A stretch of DNA of 64,000 bases from Streptomyces minutiscleroticus (lineage in GTDB: Bacteria; Actinomycetota; Actinomycetes; Streptomycetales; Streptomycetaceae): contig NZ_BMVU01000001.1 in assembly GCF_014650875.1 (NCBI RefSeq), positions 248,001 through 312,000 of the forward strand, in the 5' to 3' direction. This document shows, in pieces, positions 56,002 to 64,000 of this stretch (the stretch's first letter is position 1; each line of letters starts with the position of its first letter). Position numbers and translations under genes: made by a program. A model generated the notes under the pieces. It did not search any database and was not told the DNA's origin. It saw only the letters and a list, made by a program, of their open reading frames with translations.

Positions 56002-57147
56002 GTGCTTCTGAAAACCTTCGGCTGGTCGTTCGCCGTCACGGCGATCGGCCTCGTCGCGGCGGTGTTCTACGGGGGGTGGACCGGCTTCGGCGTCGTGGCG
56101 ATCCTGTCCATCCTCGAGATCTCGCTGTCCTTCGACAACGCGGTGGTCAACGCCGGAATCCTGAAGAAGATGAACGCCTTCTGGCAGAAGATCTTCCTCA
56201 CGGTCGGCGTGCTGATCGCCGTCTTCGGCATGCGACTGGTCTTCCCCGTCGTCATCGTCGCCATCAGCGCCCAGCTCAACCCGATCGACGCGGTCGACCT
56301 CGCGCTGACCGACAAGGACCAGTACCAGCAGTACGTGACCGACGCCCACCCGGCGATCGCGGCGTTCGGCGGCATGTTCCTGCTGATGATCTTCCTCGAC
56401 TTCATCTTCGAGGACCGCGACATCAAGTGGCTGGCCTGGCTGGAGCGGCCGCTGGCCAAGCTCGGCAAGGTCGACATGCTGTCGGTCTGCATCGCCCTGA
56501 TCGTCCTGCTGATCTCCTCCATGACCTTCGCCGCCCACGCCCACCAGCACGGCGGCACGCACGTCGACAAGGCGGAAACGGTCCTGCTGGCCGGCATCGC
56601 CGGACTGATCACCTATCTCGCGGTCGGTGGCCTGTCCAGTTACTTCGAGGACAAGCTGGAGGAAGAGGAGGAGCGCGAGCACGAGGCCGAGGAGCAGGCC
56701 AAGCGCAGCGGCAAGCAGCAGTCCGCGGTGCTGCTGGCGGGCAAGGCCGCGTTCTTCATGTTCCTCTACCTGGAGGTCCTGGACGCGTCCTTCTCCTTCG
56801 ACGGTGTGATCGGCGCCTTCGCCATCACCAACGACATCGTCCTGATGGCGCTCGGCCTGGGCATCGGCGCCATGTACGTCCGCTCCCTGACCGTCTACCT
56901 GGTCCGCCAGGGCACCCTGGACGACTACGTCTACCTGGAGCACGGCGCCCACTACGCCATCGGCGCCCTCGCCGTGATCCTGCTGGTCACCATCCAGTAC
57001 GAGATCAACGAGGTCATCACCGGCCTCGTCGGCGTCGTCCTGATCGCCGCCTCCTTCTGGTCCTCGGTCCGCCGCAACAAGCGGCTGGCGGAGGCCGAGG
57101 GCAGCACCGAGGGCTCCGGCAAGGCGGAGGTCTCCTCGGGCGTCTGA
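56002..57147 (+). CDS. DUF475/TerC-family integral membrane protein
   Basis: A 381-residue protein with about nine helices. Two TerC-like acidic motifs lie in helices: 'ILEISLSFDNAVVNAGIL' and 'LEVLDASFSFDGVIGAFA' (E...FDN / FDG), thought to bind metal. A charged cytoplasmic loop 'KLEEEEEREHEAEEQAKR' separates the halves. TerC proteins export metals (Mn) and pair with TerD at the membrane. GTG start with weak ribosome site. A hairpin at 55949-55976 lies in its leader. Confidence 0.88.
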   Translation: MLLKTFGWSFAVTAIGLVAAVFYGGWTGFGVVAILSILEISLSFDNAVVNAGILKKMNAFWQKIFLTVGVLIAVFGMRLVFPVVIVAISAQLNPIDAVDLALTDKDQYQQYVTDAHPAIAAFGGMFLLMIFLDFIFEDRDIKWLAWLERPLAKLGKVDMLSVCIALIVLLISSMTFAAHAHQHGGTHVDKAETVLLAGIAGLITYLAVGGLSSYFEDKLEEEEEREHEAEEQAKRSGKQQSAVLLAGKAAFFMFLYLEVLDASFSFDGVIGAFAITNDIVLMALGLGIGAMYVRSLTVYLVRQGTLDDYVYLEHGAHYAIGALAVILLVTIQYEINEVITGLVGVVLIAASFWSSVRRNKRLAEAEGSTEGSGKAEVSSGV

Positions 57148-57231
57148 AGTCCGCGCCCCCGCGCGAGGGACCCGGTTCACCGGCCACCGCCTCCGGTGGT
57201 ATGAATCGGGCTCCGGCGAGGAACGCTCTGA

Positions 57232-57269
57232 TCGGGGCGGCCACGAGGACTTCCTCGCGGCCGCCCCGA
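57232..57269 (+). terminator. terminator of the DUF475 gene
   Basis: TCGGGGCGGCC (57232-57242) pairs with GGCCGCCCCGA (57259-57269), plus inner CGAGG/CCTCG pairing. Confidence 0.75.
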
Positions 57270-57307
57270 CGCACGGACGGACGGAGCAAGGGGTGTGGGG
57301 GCGGAGT

Positions 57308-58045
57308 ATGGGCTTCTGGGACGGTCTGTTCCGCGGGCGCTCGGCGCAGTACGAGGCGGGCAGCGCGGCGACCAACTCCATCGAGCTGACCAAGCGCAAC
57401 CGGACGGTGTCGCTGACCAAGCAGGGCGCGGCGACCGGCCACCTGCGCATCAACCTGTCCTGGCGCATGCGCACCTCCGACTTCGGCGGACCGCCCCGTC
57501 CCAGTCTGCTGCGCCACCCCCTGCAGGCCCTCAAGCCCGACGTGGTGCAGGCGCACACCCAGAGCATGGTCAACGTCGACCTGGACCTCGGCGTCCTGTA
57601 CGAGCTGCAGGACGGCGCCAAGGGCGTGGTCCAGCCGCTCGGCGGCTTCTTCGGCGAGCTCAACGGCCCGCCGTACGTCAAGCTCAGCGGCGACGACCGG
57701 TTCGGCTCGGGAACCGGCGAGACGGTCTACGTCAACCTCGACCACCGCGACGCCATCAAACGGCTGCTCGTCTTCGTCTACATCTACGACCAGACACCGG
57801 CCTTCGACCGTACGCACGCCATCGTGACGCTGTACCCCAGCAACGGCCCGCGCATCGAGATCGGCCTCGACGAGCGCCACCCCCAGGCCCGCTCCTGCGC
57901 GGTCGTGCTGATCGAGAACAACAAGGGCGAGCTGATCGTGCGGCGCGAGGCGCGCTTCGTGTACGGCTTCCAGGCCGAGCTCGACCGGCTCTACGGCTGG
58001 GGACTGCAGTGGGGCCGCGGCTACAAGTCCAAGGTGGAGCGCTGA
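57308..58045 (+). CDS. TerA-like/TerD-superfamily protein
   Basis: A 245-residue protein with leader 'MGFWDGLFRGRSAQYEAGSA', 'NSIELTKRNRTVSLTKQG' and 'VNVDLDLGVLYELQDGAKGV' (D-L-D-L), then 'RLLVFVYIYDQTPAFDRTHA' and 'ARFVYGFQAELDRLYGWGLQ'. It belongs to the TerD superfamily nearest TerA. ATG 57308 is preferred; GTG 57293 is possible. It ends against the convergent terD-like gene. Confidence 0.8.
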   Translation: MGFWDGLFRGRSAQYEAGSAATNSIELTKRNRTVSLTKQGAATGHLRINLSWRMRTSDFGGPPRPSLLRHPLQALKPDVVQAHTQSMVNVDLDLGVLYELQDGAKGVVQPLGGFFGELNGPPYVKLSGDDRFGSGTGETVYVNLDHRDAIKRLLVFVYIYDQTPAFDRTHAIVTLYPSNGPRIEIGLDERHPQARSCAVVLIENNKGELIVRREARFVYGFQAELDRLYGWGLQWGRGYKSKVER

Positions 58046-58058
58046 GCGCACCGCCGCC

Positions 58059-58092
58059 GGGCGGGACGCGCCGGCCCCGGCCCGTCCCGCCC
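58059..58092. terminator. bidirectional hairpin between TerA-like and TerD genes
   Basis: GGGCGGGAC (58059-58067) pairs with GTCCCGCCC (58084-58092). Confidence 0.6.
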
Positions 58093-58106
58093 GTGCGTGA
58101 GCGGAC

Positions 58107-59000
58107 TCAGCGGCCTATGAACTGCGGACCCTGCGGCGGAAGTCTGAAGTCCGGGTCCGGCAGCGCGCCCACCGGCTGCGGATAGCCGTACGCGGGCTGC
58201 CCCGCGGCCGCCGCCGGCTGCACGGGTGCCGTCGCCCCCTGCGGCTGCGGATAGCCGTAGGCGGGCTGCGACGACGGCTGGGGGTAGCCGTACGCGGGCC
58301 GGTGCGGCGGCTCGGGCGGATAGCCGTACGCCGGGCCGTCGGGCTGCGACGGCACCGGCTGCGACGGCACCGACGGGGGCTGCTCGGGCGGCAGCGGCGC
58401 CGAGGCCTCGGGCGGTACGGGGGTCACCGTGGTCGGGGCCTCGGAGCCGGGCTCCTCCGACTCGTCGACCGTGATCCCGAAGTCGCCCGCCAGGCCCTCC
58501 AGGCCGTTGGAGTAGCCCTCGCCCAGCGCCCGGAACTTCCAGCTCTCGCCGCGCCGGTACAGCTCGCCGCAGATCAGCGCCGTCTCCGCGCCGGTCTCCG
58601 GCTTGACGTCGAAGAACGCCAGCGGCTCGTCCTCGGGGGCCGCGGCGTCGTACAGGGCGATCCGCAGCCCGCGCACCCGGTCGAAGGCGACGCCGTCGGC
58701 CGAAGCGACAAGCAGAATCCGGGCGACCCCGTTGTCCGCGCCCGCCAGATCCGCCTGAATGGTGTCCGTCAGGCCCTCGGTGACGCGTTTCTTGCCGAGC
58801 CGCCAGACCGTGCCCGAGGGGTGCCGGGGCTGGTTGTAGAAGACGAAGTCCTCGTCGGAGCGCACACGGCCGTCGGGGCCGAGGAGCAGGGCCGAGGCAT
58901 CGACATCGGGCACGTCCTGCCCCGGCGACCAGCGCAGCACGGCGCGCACCGCCGTGGCGTCCAGCGGGACGTTCGACCCCTTCAGCATCGCGTGCGTCAT
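58107..59000 (-). CDS. TerD-domain protein with repetitive Tyr/Pro tail
   Basis: A 297-residue protein. Residues 1-175 are a TerD domain ('[20 protein letters not shown]', '[20 protein letters not shown]', '[20 protein letters not shown]'). The C-terminal 120 residues are Pro/Gln-rich and contain four units of PAYGYP(Q/P)P. Such Tyr-Pro tails are flexible and may drive membrane or protein clustering. It is divergent from the HpcH-type gene at 59191. Confidence 0.88.
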   Translation of the reverse strand: MTHAMLKGSNVPLDATAVRAVLRWSPGQDVPDVDASALLLGPDGRVRSDEDFVFYNQPRHPSGTVWRLGKKRVTEGLTDTIQADLAGADNGVARILLVASADGVAFDRVRGLRIALYDAAAPEDEPLAFFDVKPETGAETALICGELYRRGESWKFRALGEGYSNGLEGLAGDFGITVDESEEPGSEAPTTVTPVPPEASAPLPPEQPPSVPSQPVPSQPDGPAYGYPPEPPHRPAYGYPQPSSQPAYGYPQPQGATAPVQPAAAAGQPAYGYPQPVGALPDPDFRLPPQGPQFIGR

Positions 59001-59190
59001 GCGGTCATCCTGCCCCCTCGGTCCTGGTCACGACAACGTGGGGGCGACCGCGCGCCCCACCGGGACCAGGGACGTCCCGCACGGCCGGGTTACCTGAAAT
59101 TCATGCCCCGCGGGAACCCGCGACACGGATCCCTACGTACTATTACCGGCCACATGCCGTCGGGCCGTCCAGTCGCCACAGGGGAGTCTT

Positions 59191-60354
59191 ATGCGTCATT
59201 TCGGGCACATCGCCCCTGAGGTGCGGCAGCGCCTCTTCCACCGGGAACCGTGCGTCTTCACCGCGGACTCCCCGGCCCGCGTGCTCTCCGCGGCCCTCGG
59301 GGCCACGCTCTACAGCCCGGCGACCCGGCCGCGGCTGGCCGACGACATCGTGAAGCAGGCCGGCCGCGGAGTCGTCTCCATGGTCCTGTGCCTGGAGGAC
59401 TCCATCGACGACGCGGACGTGCCCGCCGCCGAGGAGAACCTGGTCCGGCAGTTCGAGCGCCTCGCGCAGCGCCCCGGCTCGGAGCTGCCGCTGCTGTTCG
59501 TCCGGGTGCGCGCCCCCGAGCAGATACCCGACCTGGTGCGCCGCTTCGGCCCCACGGTGCGGCTGCTGTCCGGATTCGTACTGCCGAAGTTCACCGAGGA
59601 ACGGGGCGTGCCGTTCCTGGAGGCGCTCGCCGCGGCCGAGGCCGCGGGCGGCCGGCGGCTGTTCGCGATGCCCGTCCTGGAATCCCCCGACCTGCTGCAC
59701 CTGGAGACCCGCCGGGACGCCCTCGCGGGCATCTACCGCGCCGTCGACAAGTACCGCGACCGCGTGCTCGCCCTCCGCCTCGGCGTCACCGACTTCTGCT
59801 CCGCCTACGGACTGCGCCGGGCGCCCGACATGACCGCCTACGACGTCCAGATCGTCGCCTCCGTGATCGCCGACGTGGTCAACGTGCTGGGGCGGGCGGA
59901 CGGCACCGGCTTCACCGTGACCGGGCCCGTGTGGGAGTACTTCCGGCTCCAGGAGCGGATGTTCAAGCCGCAGCTGCGCCGCAGCCCCTTCACCGGCGAG
60001 GCCGAGGAGCTGCGCACCGCCCTCATCGAGCACGACATGGACGGCCTGCTGCGCGAGATCTCCCTCGACCGCGCCAACGGCCTGCTCGGCAAGACCTGCA
60101 TCCACCCCTCCCACGTGGCGCCCGTGCACGCGCTGTCCGTGGTGAGCCAGGAGGAGTTCAGCGACGCGCAGGACATCCTGCGGCCCGAGCGCGACGGCGG
60201 CGGCGTGCTGCGCTCCGCGTACACGAACAAGATGAACGAGGTGAAGCCGCACCGGGCCTGGGCCGAGCGCACCCTCCTGCGCGCCGAGGTCTTCGGCGTC
60301 GCGCGCGAGGAGGTCGGCTTCGTGGACCTGCTCGCGGCGGGGCTGCCGGGCTGA
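59191..60354 (+). CDS. HpcH/HpaI-CitE family lyase of the Ter gene cluster
   Basis: A 387-residue TIM-barrel protein: 'VVSMVLCLEDSIDDADV' (metal Glu/Asp), 'ESPDLLHLETRRDALAGIYR', 'VLALRLGVTDFCSAYGLRR' and 'GLLGKTCIHPSHVAPVHAL'. Members in Ter clusters are predicted aldol lyases or C-C bond formers in a nucleoside-like metabolite pathway. It starts a run of genes with the PRTase fusion (60576) and HAD (63368). An inverted repeat CGCGGG-AA-CCCGCG (59109-59122) and TACTAT (59138-59143) precede it. Confidence 0.88.
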   Translation: MRHFGHIAPEVRQRLFHREPCVFTADSPARVLSAALGATLYSPATRPRLADDIVKQAGRGVVSMVLCLEDSIDDADVPAAEENLVRQFERLAQRPGSELPLLFVRVRAPEQIPDLVRRFGPTVRLLSGFVLPKFTEERGVPFLEALAAAEAAGGRRLFAMPVLESPDLLHLETRRDALAGIYRAVDKYRDRVLALRLGVTDFCSAYGLRRAPDMTAYDVQIVASVIADVVNVLGRADGTGFTVTGPVWEYFRLQERMFKPQLRRSPFTGEAEELRTALIEHDMDGLLREISLDRANGLLGKTCIHPSHVAPVHALSVVSQEEFSDAQDILRPERDGGGVLRSAYTNKMNEVKPHRAWAERTLLRAEVFGVAREEVGFVDLLAAGLPG

Positions 60355-60575
60355 GCGCGTGCACACCGGAGCCCGGGAGCCGGAACCCGGGAGCCGGGAG
60401 CCGGGCGCGGAGAACCGGGGACCGAGGACCTGGGACGATCCCCGGCCGGCAAGGACCCGGGACGAATCCCGGCGGGCAAGGACCGGGGGCCGCGGGCCCC
60501 GACCACGAGGGCCGGGCGCGGAACGCGAGCGCCGCACGGGCGCCGCGGGCGCCGGGCGCCGAACGCAAGGAAGGC
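60355..60575. repeat. degenerate short direct repeats between lyase and PRTase genes
   Basis: Repeats of roughly GAGCCGGGAACCCGG and GGCAAGGACCCGGGACGAATCC fill 60368-60500. No gene is supported. They may fold in the mRNA and separate translation of the two genes. Confidence 0.5.
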
Positions 60576-63371
60576 ATGAACACGTCTGTGAACTCCGAGG
60601 TGTGGTCCGGCACCTGGGTCGCCGAGCGGCTGGGCGTCGCCCTCGACGGCGACGACCGGCTGCGCGACCTGCTGGGACTCGCGCTGCGGCGCAACCCCAA
60701 GCGCGCCCACCTGCTCGTGTCGAACGTGCTGGGCAAGCACGTGCCGCAGTCCCCGGCCGTGGTGTACGGGCACGGCGTCGACCTGGGCAGGCGCGTCCGC
60801 GCGCTGCTCGGCGACGAGGAGGCCCGGCGCGCCGTCGTGCTCGGCTACGCCGAGACCGCCACCGGGCTCGGCCACGCGGTTGCCGACGGGCTGGCCCTGG
60901 CGCCGTACCTGCACTCGACCCGGCGCCCGGTCCCCGGCGTCGCCCGGGCCGGCGGCTTCGAGGAGTCCCATTCGCACGCGACCTCGCACCTGCTGCTGCC
61001 CGAGGACCCGGCGCTGCTCGCCGGGGACGGGGCCCTGGTCCTGGTCGACGACGAGTTCTCCACCGGCAACACGGTCCTCAACACCATCCGCGACCTGCAC
61101 GCCCGCCACCCCCGCCGCCGCTACGTGGTCGTGGCCCTGGTCGACATGCGCTCGGCGGCGGACGCCGGGCGCCTGGAGGAGTTCGCCCGCGGGATCGGCG
61201 CCCGCGTGGACCTGGTGGCCGCCGCCGGCGGCACGGTCCGGCTGCCCGAGGACGTGCTGGCCAAGGGGCAGGCGCTGGTGGCACGGCACGAGGCGGAGGC
61301 CGACGGCGCGCGGACGGCGGACGGGCACGCGGCGCCGGACGGGCGTGCGGCGTCGGATGCGCGAACGGCGCCGGCCGGTGCCGGGACCGGCGCCGGTGCC
61401 GGGGCTGGCGCCGTGCCCTCCGCGGCCGCCGCGCCGGTCGTCCGGGTGCCGCTCGACTGGCCCGAGGACCTGCCCGACGGCGGCCGGCACGGGTTCACGC
61501 CCGCGCACCGGGCCCGGCTGGAGGACGCCCTGCCCGCCCTCGCGGACCGGATCGCGGCGGCGCTGCCCGACGGCGCCCGGCGCGTCCTCGTCCTCGGCTT
61601 CGAGGAGCTGATGTACGCGCCGCTGCGGCTCGCCGTGGCCCTGGAGGAGCGGCTGGCCGCGCCGGGGACGGACGAGGAGCGGACGGCGGACGGGGGACCG
61701 GCGGCGGACGAGGGGCTGACAGCGGAGGGACGGGCGGAGGAGGGGCGGACCGGCGTCGGCGCGCGTGCCGGCACGCGCGCCGAGGTGCGCTACTCGACCA
61801 CCACCCGGTCGCCCGTCCTGGCCGTCGACGACCCCGGCTACGCCATCCGCACCCGCCTCGTCTTCCCGGCCCACGACGACCCGGACGACGGCCCCGGCGA
61901 GCGGTACGCCTACAACGTCGCGGGCGCCGGCTTCGACGCCGTCGTCGCCGTCGTCGACTCCGTGGCCGACACCCCCGCCCTGCACGCCCCCGGCGGCCTG
62001 GTGGACCGCCTCGCCGCGCACACCGGAAGCGTCCTGCTCGCGGTGGTCCCGTCGTACGTCCCGCCGTACGCCCGCCCCGCGCTCCCGGCCCTCCCATCCC
62101 CCCGGCCGCGGTGCACCGCGGTCCCGTACGCCGCCCCGCAGACCCCCGAAAGGCCCGCCATGCTGCCCGACCCCCTGCGCGGTCCCGCCTTCTCCTCCTA
62201 CGCCCCGGACGAGGTCGGCTGGCTGCTGCAGGACCTGTCGCACGTCCGGCTGGAGGCCCCGACCGAGGAGCGCGAGGAGGCCGTCCAGAGCGGCGGCGCG
62301 CACTACGCCGAGTCGCTGCCGGTGGAGTACCAGCCGAGCGAGCGCTACCAGGAGCTGTTCCACGCGGCGCTGCGCGCCTCCGCCGCCCGCATCGCGCGGG
62401 CCGTCGGCACCGTCACGGAGACGGTGCTGGCCGAGCGGTCCGGCTCCGGAGCCCGTACGGGCTCCGGAGGAGGAGGAGGGGACACGTCCGGACGGCGGCC
62501 CGTCCTGGTCTCCCTCGCCCGGGCCGGCACCCCGGTCGGCGTGCTGATGCGCCGCTGGGCGCTGCACCGGCACGGTCTCGACCTGCCGCACTACGCCGTC
62601 TCCATCGTGCGCGGCCGCGGCATCGACGCCAACGCGCTGCGCTGGCTGGCCGCCCACCACGACCCCGCCGACGTCGTCTTCGTCGACGGCTGGACCGGCA
62701 AGGGCGCCATCACCCGCGAACTGGCCGACGCGATAAGGGAGTTCGAGAAGTCCGACGGCGTCACCGGCTTCGACCCGGAGATCGCCGTGCTCGCCGACCC
62801 GGGCTCGTGCGTACGCACGTACGGCACCCGCGAGGACTTCCTCATCCCCTCCGCCTGCCTCAACTCCACGGTCTCCGGGCTCGTCTCGCGCACCGTGCTC
62901 CGCGCCGACCTGGTGGGGGAGCACGACTTCCACGGCGCGAAGTTCTACCGGGAACTGGCCGGCTCCGACGTCTCCGGCGCCTTCCTCGACGCGGTCTCCG
63001 CGCACTTCGAGGAGGTGTACGAGGCGGTCGACGCCCAGGTCGCAAAGGTGCTGGCGACCGACCGCACGCCCACCTGGGAGGGCTGGGCGGCGGTCGAGCG
63101 GATCAGCGAGGAGTACGGCATCCACGACGTGAACCTCGTCAAGCCCGGCGTCGGCGAGACGACCCGCGTCCTGCTGCGCCGCGTCCCGTGGAAGATCCTC
63201 GCGCGGGCCGGCGCGGGCGCCGACCTCGACCACGTGCGCCTGCTCGCCGAGCAGCGGGGCGTGCCCGTCGAGGAGGTCGCCGAGCTGCCGTACAGCTGCG
63301 TCGGGCTGATCCACCCCCGCTACACGCGCGGCGCCACCGGCGCGGACGGCCGGACGGTGACGGCCCGATGA
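60576..63371 (+). CDS. PRTase-TRSP-PRTase-PELOTA fusion protein
   Basis: One uninterrupted 931-codon frame. Residues 1-245 are an orotate-type phosphoribosyltransferase with PRPP loop 'ALVLVDDEFSTGNTVLNTI'. After an Ala/Gly-rich linker comes a TRSP domain (290-510; 'STTTRSPVLAVDD'). From about residue 529 a second StiP-like PRTase follows ('LVSLARAGTPVGVLMRRW', PRPP loop 'VVFVDGWTGKGAIT'). A PELOTA-type RNA-binding domain ends the protein ('TRVLLRRVPWKILARAGAGA', 'ELPYSCVGLIHPRYTRG'). ATG 62160 with GAAAGG upstream could start the second half separately. ATGA overlap with the HAD gene. Confidence 0.85.
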   Translation: MNTSVNSEVWSGTWVAERLGVALDGDDRLRDLLGLALRRNPKRAHLLVSNVLGKHVPQSPAVVYGHGVDLGRRVRALLGDEEARRAVVLGYAETATGLGHAVADGLALAPYLHSTRRPVPGVARAGGFEESHSHATSHLLLPEDPALLAGDGALVLVDDEFSTGNTVLNTIRDLHARHPRRRYVVVALVDMRSAADAGRLEEFARGIGARVDLVAAAGGTVRLPEDVLAKGQALVARHEAEADGARTADGHAAPDGRAASDARTAPAGAGTGAGAGAGAVPSAAAAPVVRVPLDWPEDLPDGGRHGFTPAHRARLEDALPALADRIAAALPDGARRVLVLGFEELMYAPLRLAVALEERLAAPGTDEERTADGGPAADEGLTAEGRAEEGRTGVGARAGTRAEVRYSTTTRSPVLAVDDPGYAIRTRLVFPAHDDPDDGPGERYAYNVAGAGFDAVVAVVDSVADTPALHAPGGLVDRLAAHTGSVLLAVVPSYVPPYARPALPALPSPRPRCTAVPYAAPQTPERPAMLPDPLRGPAFSSYAPDEVGWLLQDLSHVRLEAPTEEREEAVQSGGAHYAESLPVEYQPSERYQELFHAALRASAARIARAVGTVTETVLAERSGSGARTGSGGGGGDTSGRRPVLVSLARAGTPVGVLMRRWALHRHGLDLPHYAVSIVRGRGIDANALRWLAAHHDPADVVFVDGWTGKGAITRELADAIREFEKSDGVTGFDPEIAVLADPGSCVRTYGTREDFLIPSACLNSTVSGLVSRTVLRADLVGEHDFHGAKFYRELAGSDVSGAFLDAVSAHFEEVYEAVDAQVAKVLATDRTPTWEGWAAVERISEEYGIHDVNLVKPGVGETTRVLLRRVPWKILARAGAGADLDHVRLLAEQRGVPVEEVAELPYSCVGLIHPRYTRGATGADGRTVTAR

Positions 63372-64000
63372 CGGACACGACGCCCGGTTCCGGGACGACC
63401 AGGGGTACTGCTGCGGCGGTGACCGGTCCCGGGAGCGCTGCGGGGGCTGCTTCGGTGACGTCCGGTTCCGGGACCGGCCCGGTGGGGTCCGGCTCCGGGG
63501 CTGCTGCGGCGGTGACCGGTTCCGGGGCGACCGCGGGGGCTGCTGCGGCGGCGCCCGGCTCCGGGGCCGTCCCGGCGGCCGCTCCGGTCGTGGCGGCCGC
63601 CGCGGCCCCCGCGCCCTCGGGGGCGGCCCGCCCCGCGACCGTCCTGGTCGCCAGCGACCTCGACCGCACGCTCATCTACTCGGCCGCGGCCCTCGGCCTG
63701 ACCATGCCCGACGCCGAGGCCCCCCGCCTGCTCGGCGTGGAGACGTACCGGAGCAGGCCGCTGTCGTACGTCACGGAGACGGCGGCCGGGCTGCTCCGCG
63801 AGCTCACCGGGCGCGCGGTCTTCGTCCCGACCACCACCCGCACCCGCGAGCAGTATCACCGCGTCCGGCTCCCGGGCGCCCCGGCGCCGTACGCGATCTG
63901 CGCCAACGGCGGCCACCTGCTCGTCGACGGCGTCTCCGACCCCGCCTGGCACGCGCGGGTCACGGGTCGGCTGGCCGAGGAGTGCGCCTCGCTGGCGGAG
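63368..64000 (+). CDS. HAD-superfamily phosphatase (partial, cut by window end)
   Basis: Only the first 211 codons are present. An unusual N-terminal run of about 90 residues is low complexity (Gly-Ser-Gly, Ala-Ala-Val-Thr repeats). HAD motif I 'VLVASDLDRTLIYSAAA' follows, then 'FVPTTTRTREQYHRVRL' and 'YAICANGGHLLVDG' (cap region). It resembles sucrose-phosphate-phosphatase-like HADs in Ter clusters, and would remove phosphate from the ribosylated product. The start overlaps the PRTase fusion stop. Confidence 0.85.
   Translation, partial: MTDTTPGSGTTRGTAAAVTGPGSAAGAASVTSGSGTGPVGSGSGAAAAVTGSGATAGAAAAAPGSGAVPAAAPVVAAAAAPAPSGAARPATVLVASDLDRTLIYSAAALGLTMPDAEAPRLLGVETYRSRPLSYVTETAAGLLRELTGRAVFVPTTTRTREQYHRVRLPGAPAPYAICANGGHLLVDGVSDPAWHARVTGRLAEECASLAE

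Noticed and set aside
54535..59000. Literal tellurite-resistance operon
   Set aside because: TerD/TerC homologues are general stress and metal proteins in Streptomyces; nothing in the sequence shows tellurite as substrate.
59838..63314. 1158-codon minus-strand frame opposite the lyase and PRTase fusion genes
   Set aside because: Shadow frame with no motifs; the plus strand holds clear catalytic motifs.

Overview
The window is chromosomal DNA from a Streptomyces-type actinomycete. Evidence: very high G+C with strong third-position GC bias, many GTG starts and 4-nt ATGA/GTGA overlaps, WhiJ/DUF397/anti-sigma-like trios, DUF3145, DUF3052, a SCO2400-family protein, MEDS-ATPase sensors and a TerD cluster. 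From memory, gene order runs parallel (descending) to the S. coelicolor core from about SCO2452 (kinase, mbl) through matB, chvE-like importer, SCO2400, fabFPHD-fasR and aceE to the SCO2368/2367 TerD region. I saw no rRNA, tRNA, CRISPR array or complete mobile element.

Layout. 0-3.4 kb: a STAS / MEDS-ATPase regulatory pair and a GAF-GAF histidine kinase with a degraded ATPase domain. 3.4-7.6 kb: the actin-like mbl gene, then matB (malonyl-CoA synthetase) overlapped by a fused AccD/AccA-like carboxyltransferase. 9.0-25.4 kb: a carbohydrate region. An IclR regulator plus SMP-30 lactonase sit at its left. A minus-strand operon sits at its right: enolase-superfamily dehydratase, alcohol dehydrogenase, unknown TIM-barrel protein, lipoprotein binding protein, ABC ATPase and permease, Tat-exported aldose epimerase. 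The promoters of both units carry the same bipartite 29-bp element, so the IclR protein probably controls both. Between them lie fragments of an arabinoside-utilisation locus (binding protein, permease, arabinofuranosidase, GH43 arabinanase), a truncated TauE-like gene, an Rrf2 regulator and a WhiJ-type trio.

25.6-35.2 kb: assorted genes (SCO2400-family, MarR plus NADP oxidoreductase, zinc-ribbon peptide, 17-bp tandem repeats, EI24 membrane protein, a secreted C15-like protein lacking its catalytic Cys, galM, SGNH lipoprotein, DUF3145). 35.3-40.4 kb: type II fatty acid synthesis operon fabD-fabH-acpP-fabF with its activator gene fasR; fabH carries an in-frame insertion that looks like a Streptomyces intergenic palindrome. 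40.4-49.5 kb: pirin, serine hydrolase, GNAT, MerR plus aldo/keto reductase, DUF4429, alpha/beta hydrolase, TetR plus DHA2 exporter, small membrane protein. 50-53 kb: aceE (pyruvate dehydrogenase E1).

53.3-64 kb: DUF3052, a 1-Cys/2-Cys type peroxiredoxin, two tandem terD genes, a TerC/DUF475 membrane protein, a TerA-like protein and a TerD with a repetitive Tyr/Pro tail. These are followed by a gene set predicted by comparative genomics to make a nucleoside-like or ribosylated metabolite: HpcH-type lyase, a very large PRTase-TRSP-PRTase-PELOTA fusion, and a HAD phosphatase cut by the window end. This last block is the best candidate for a biochemically undescribed system.
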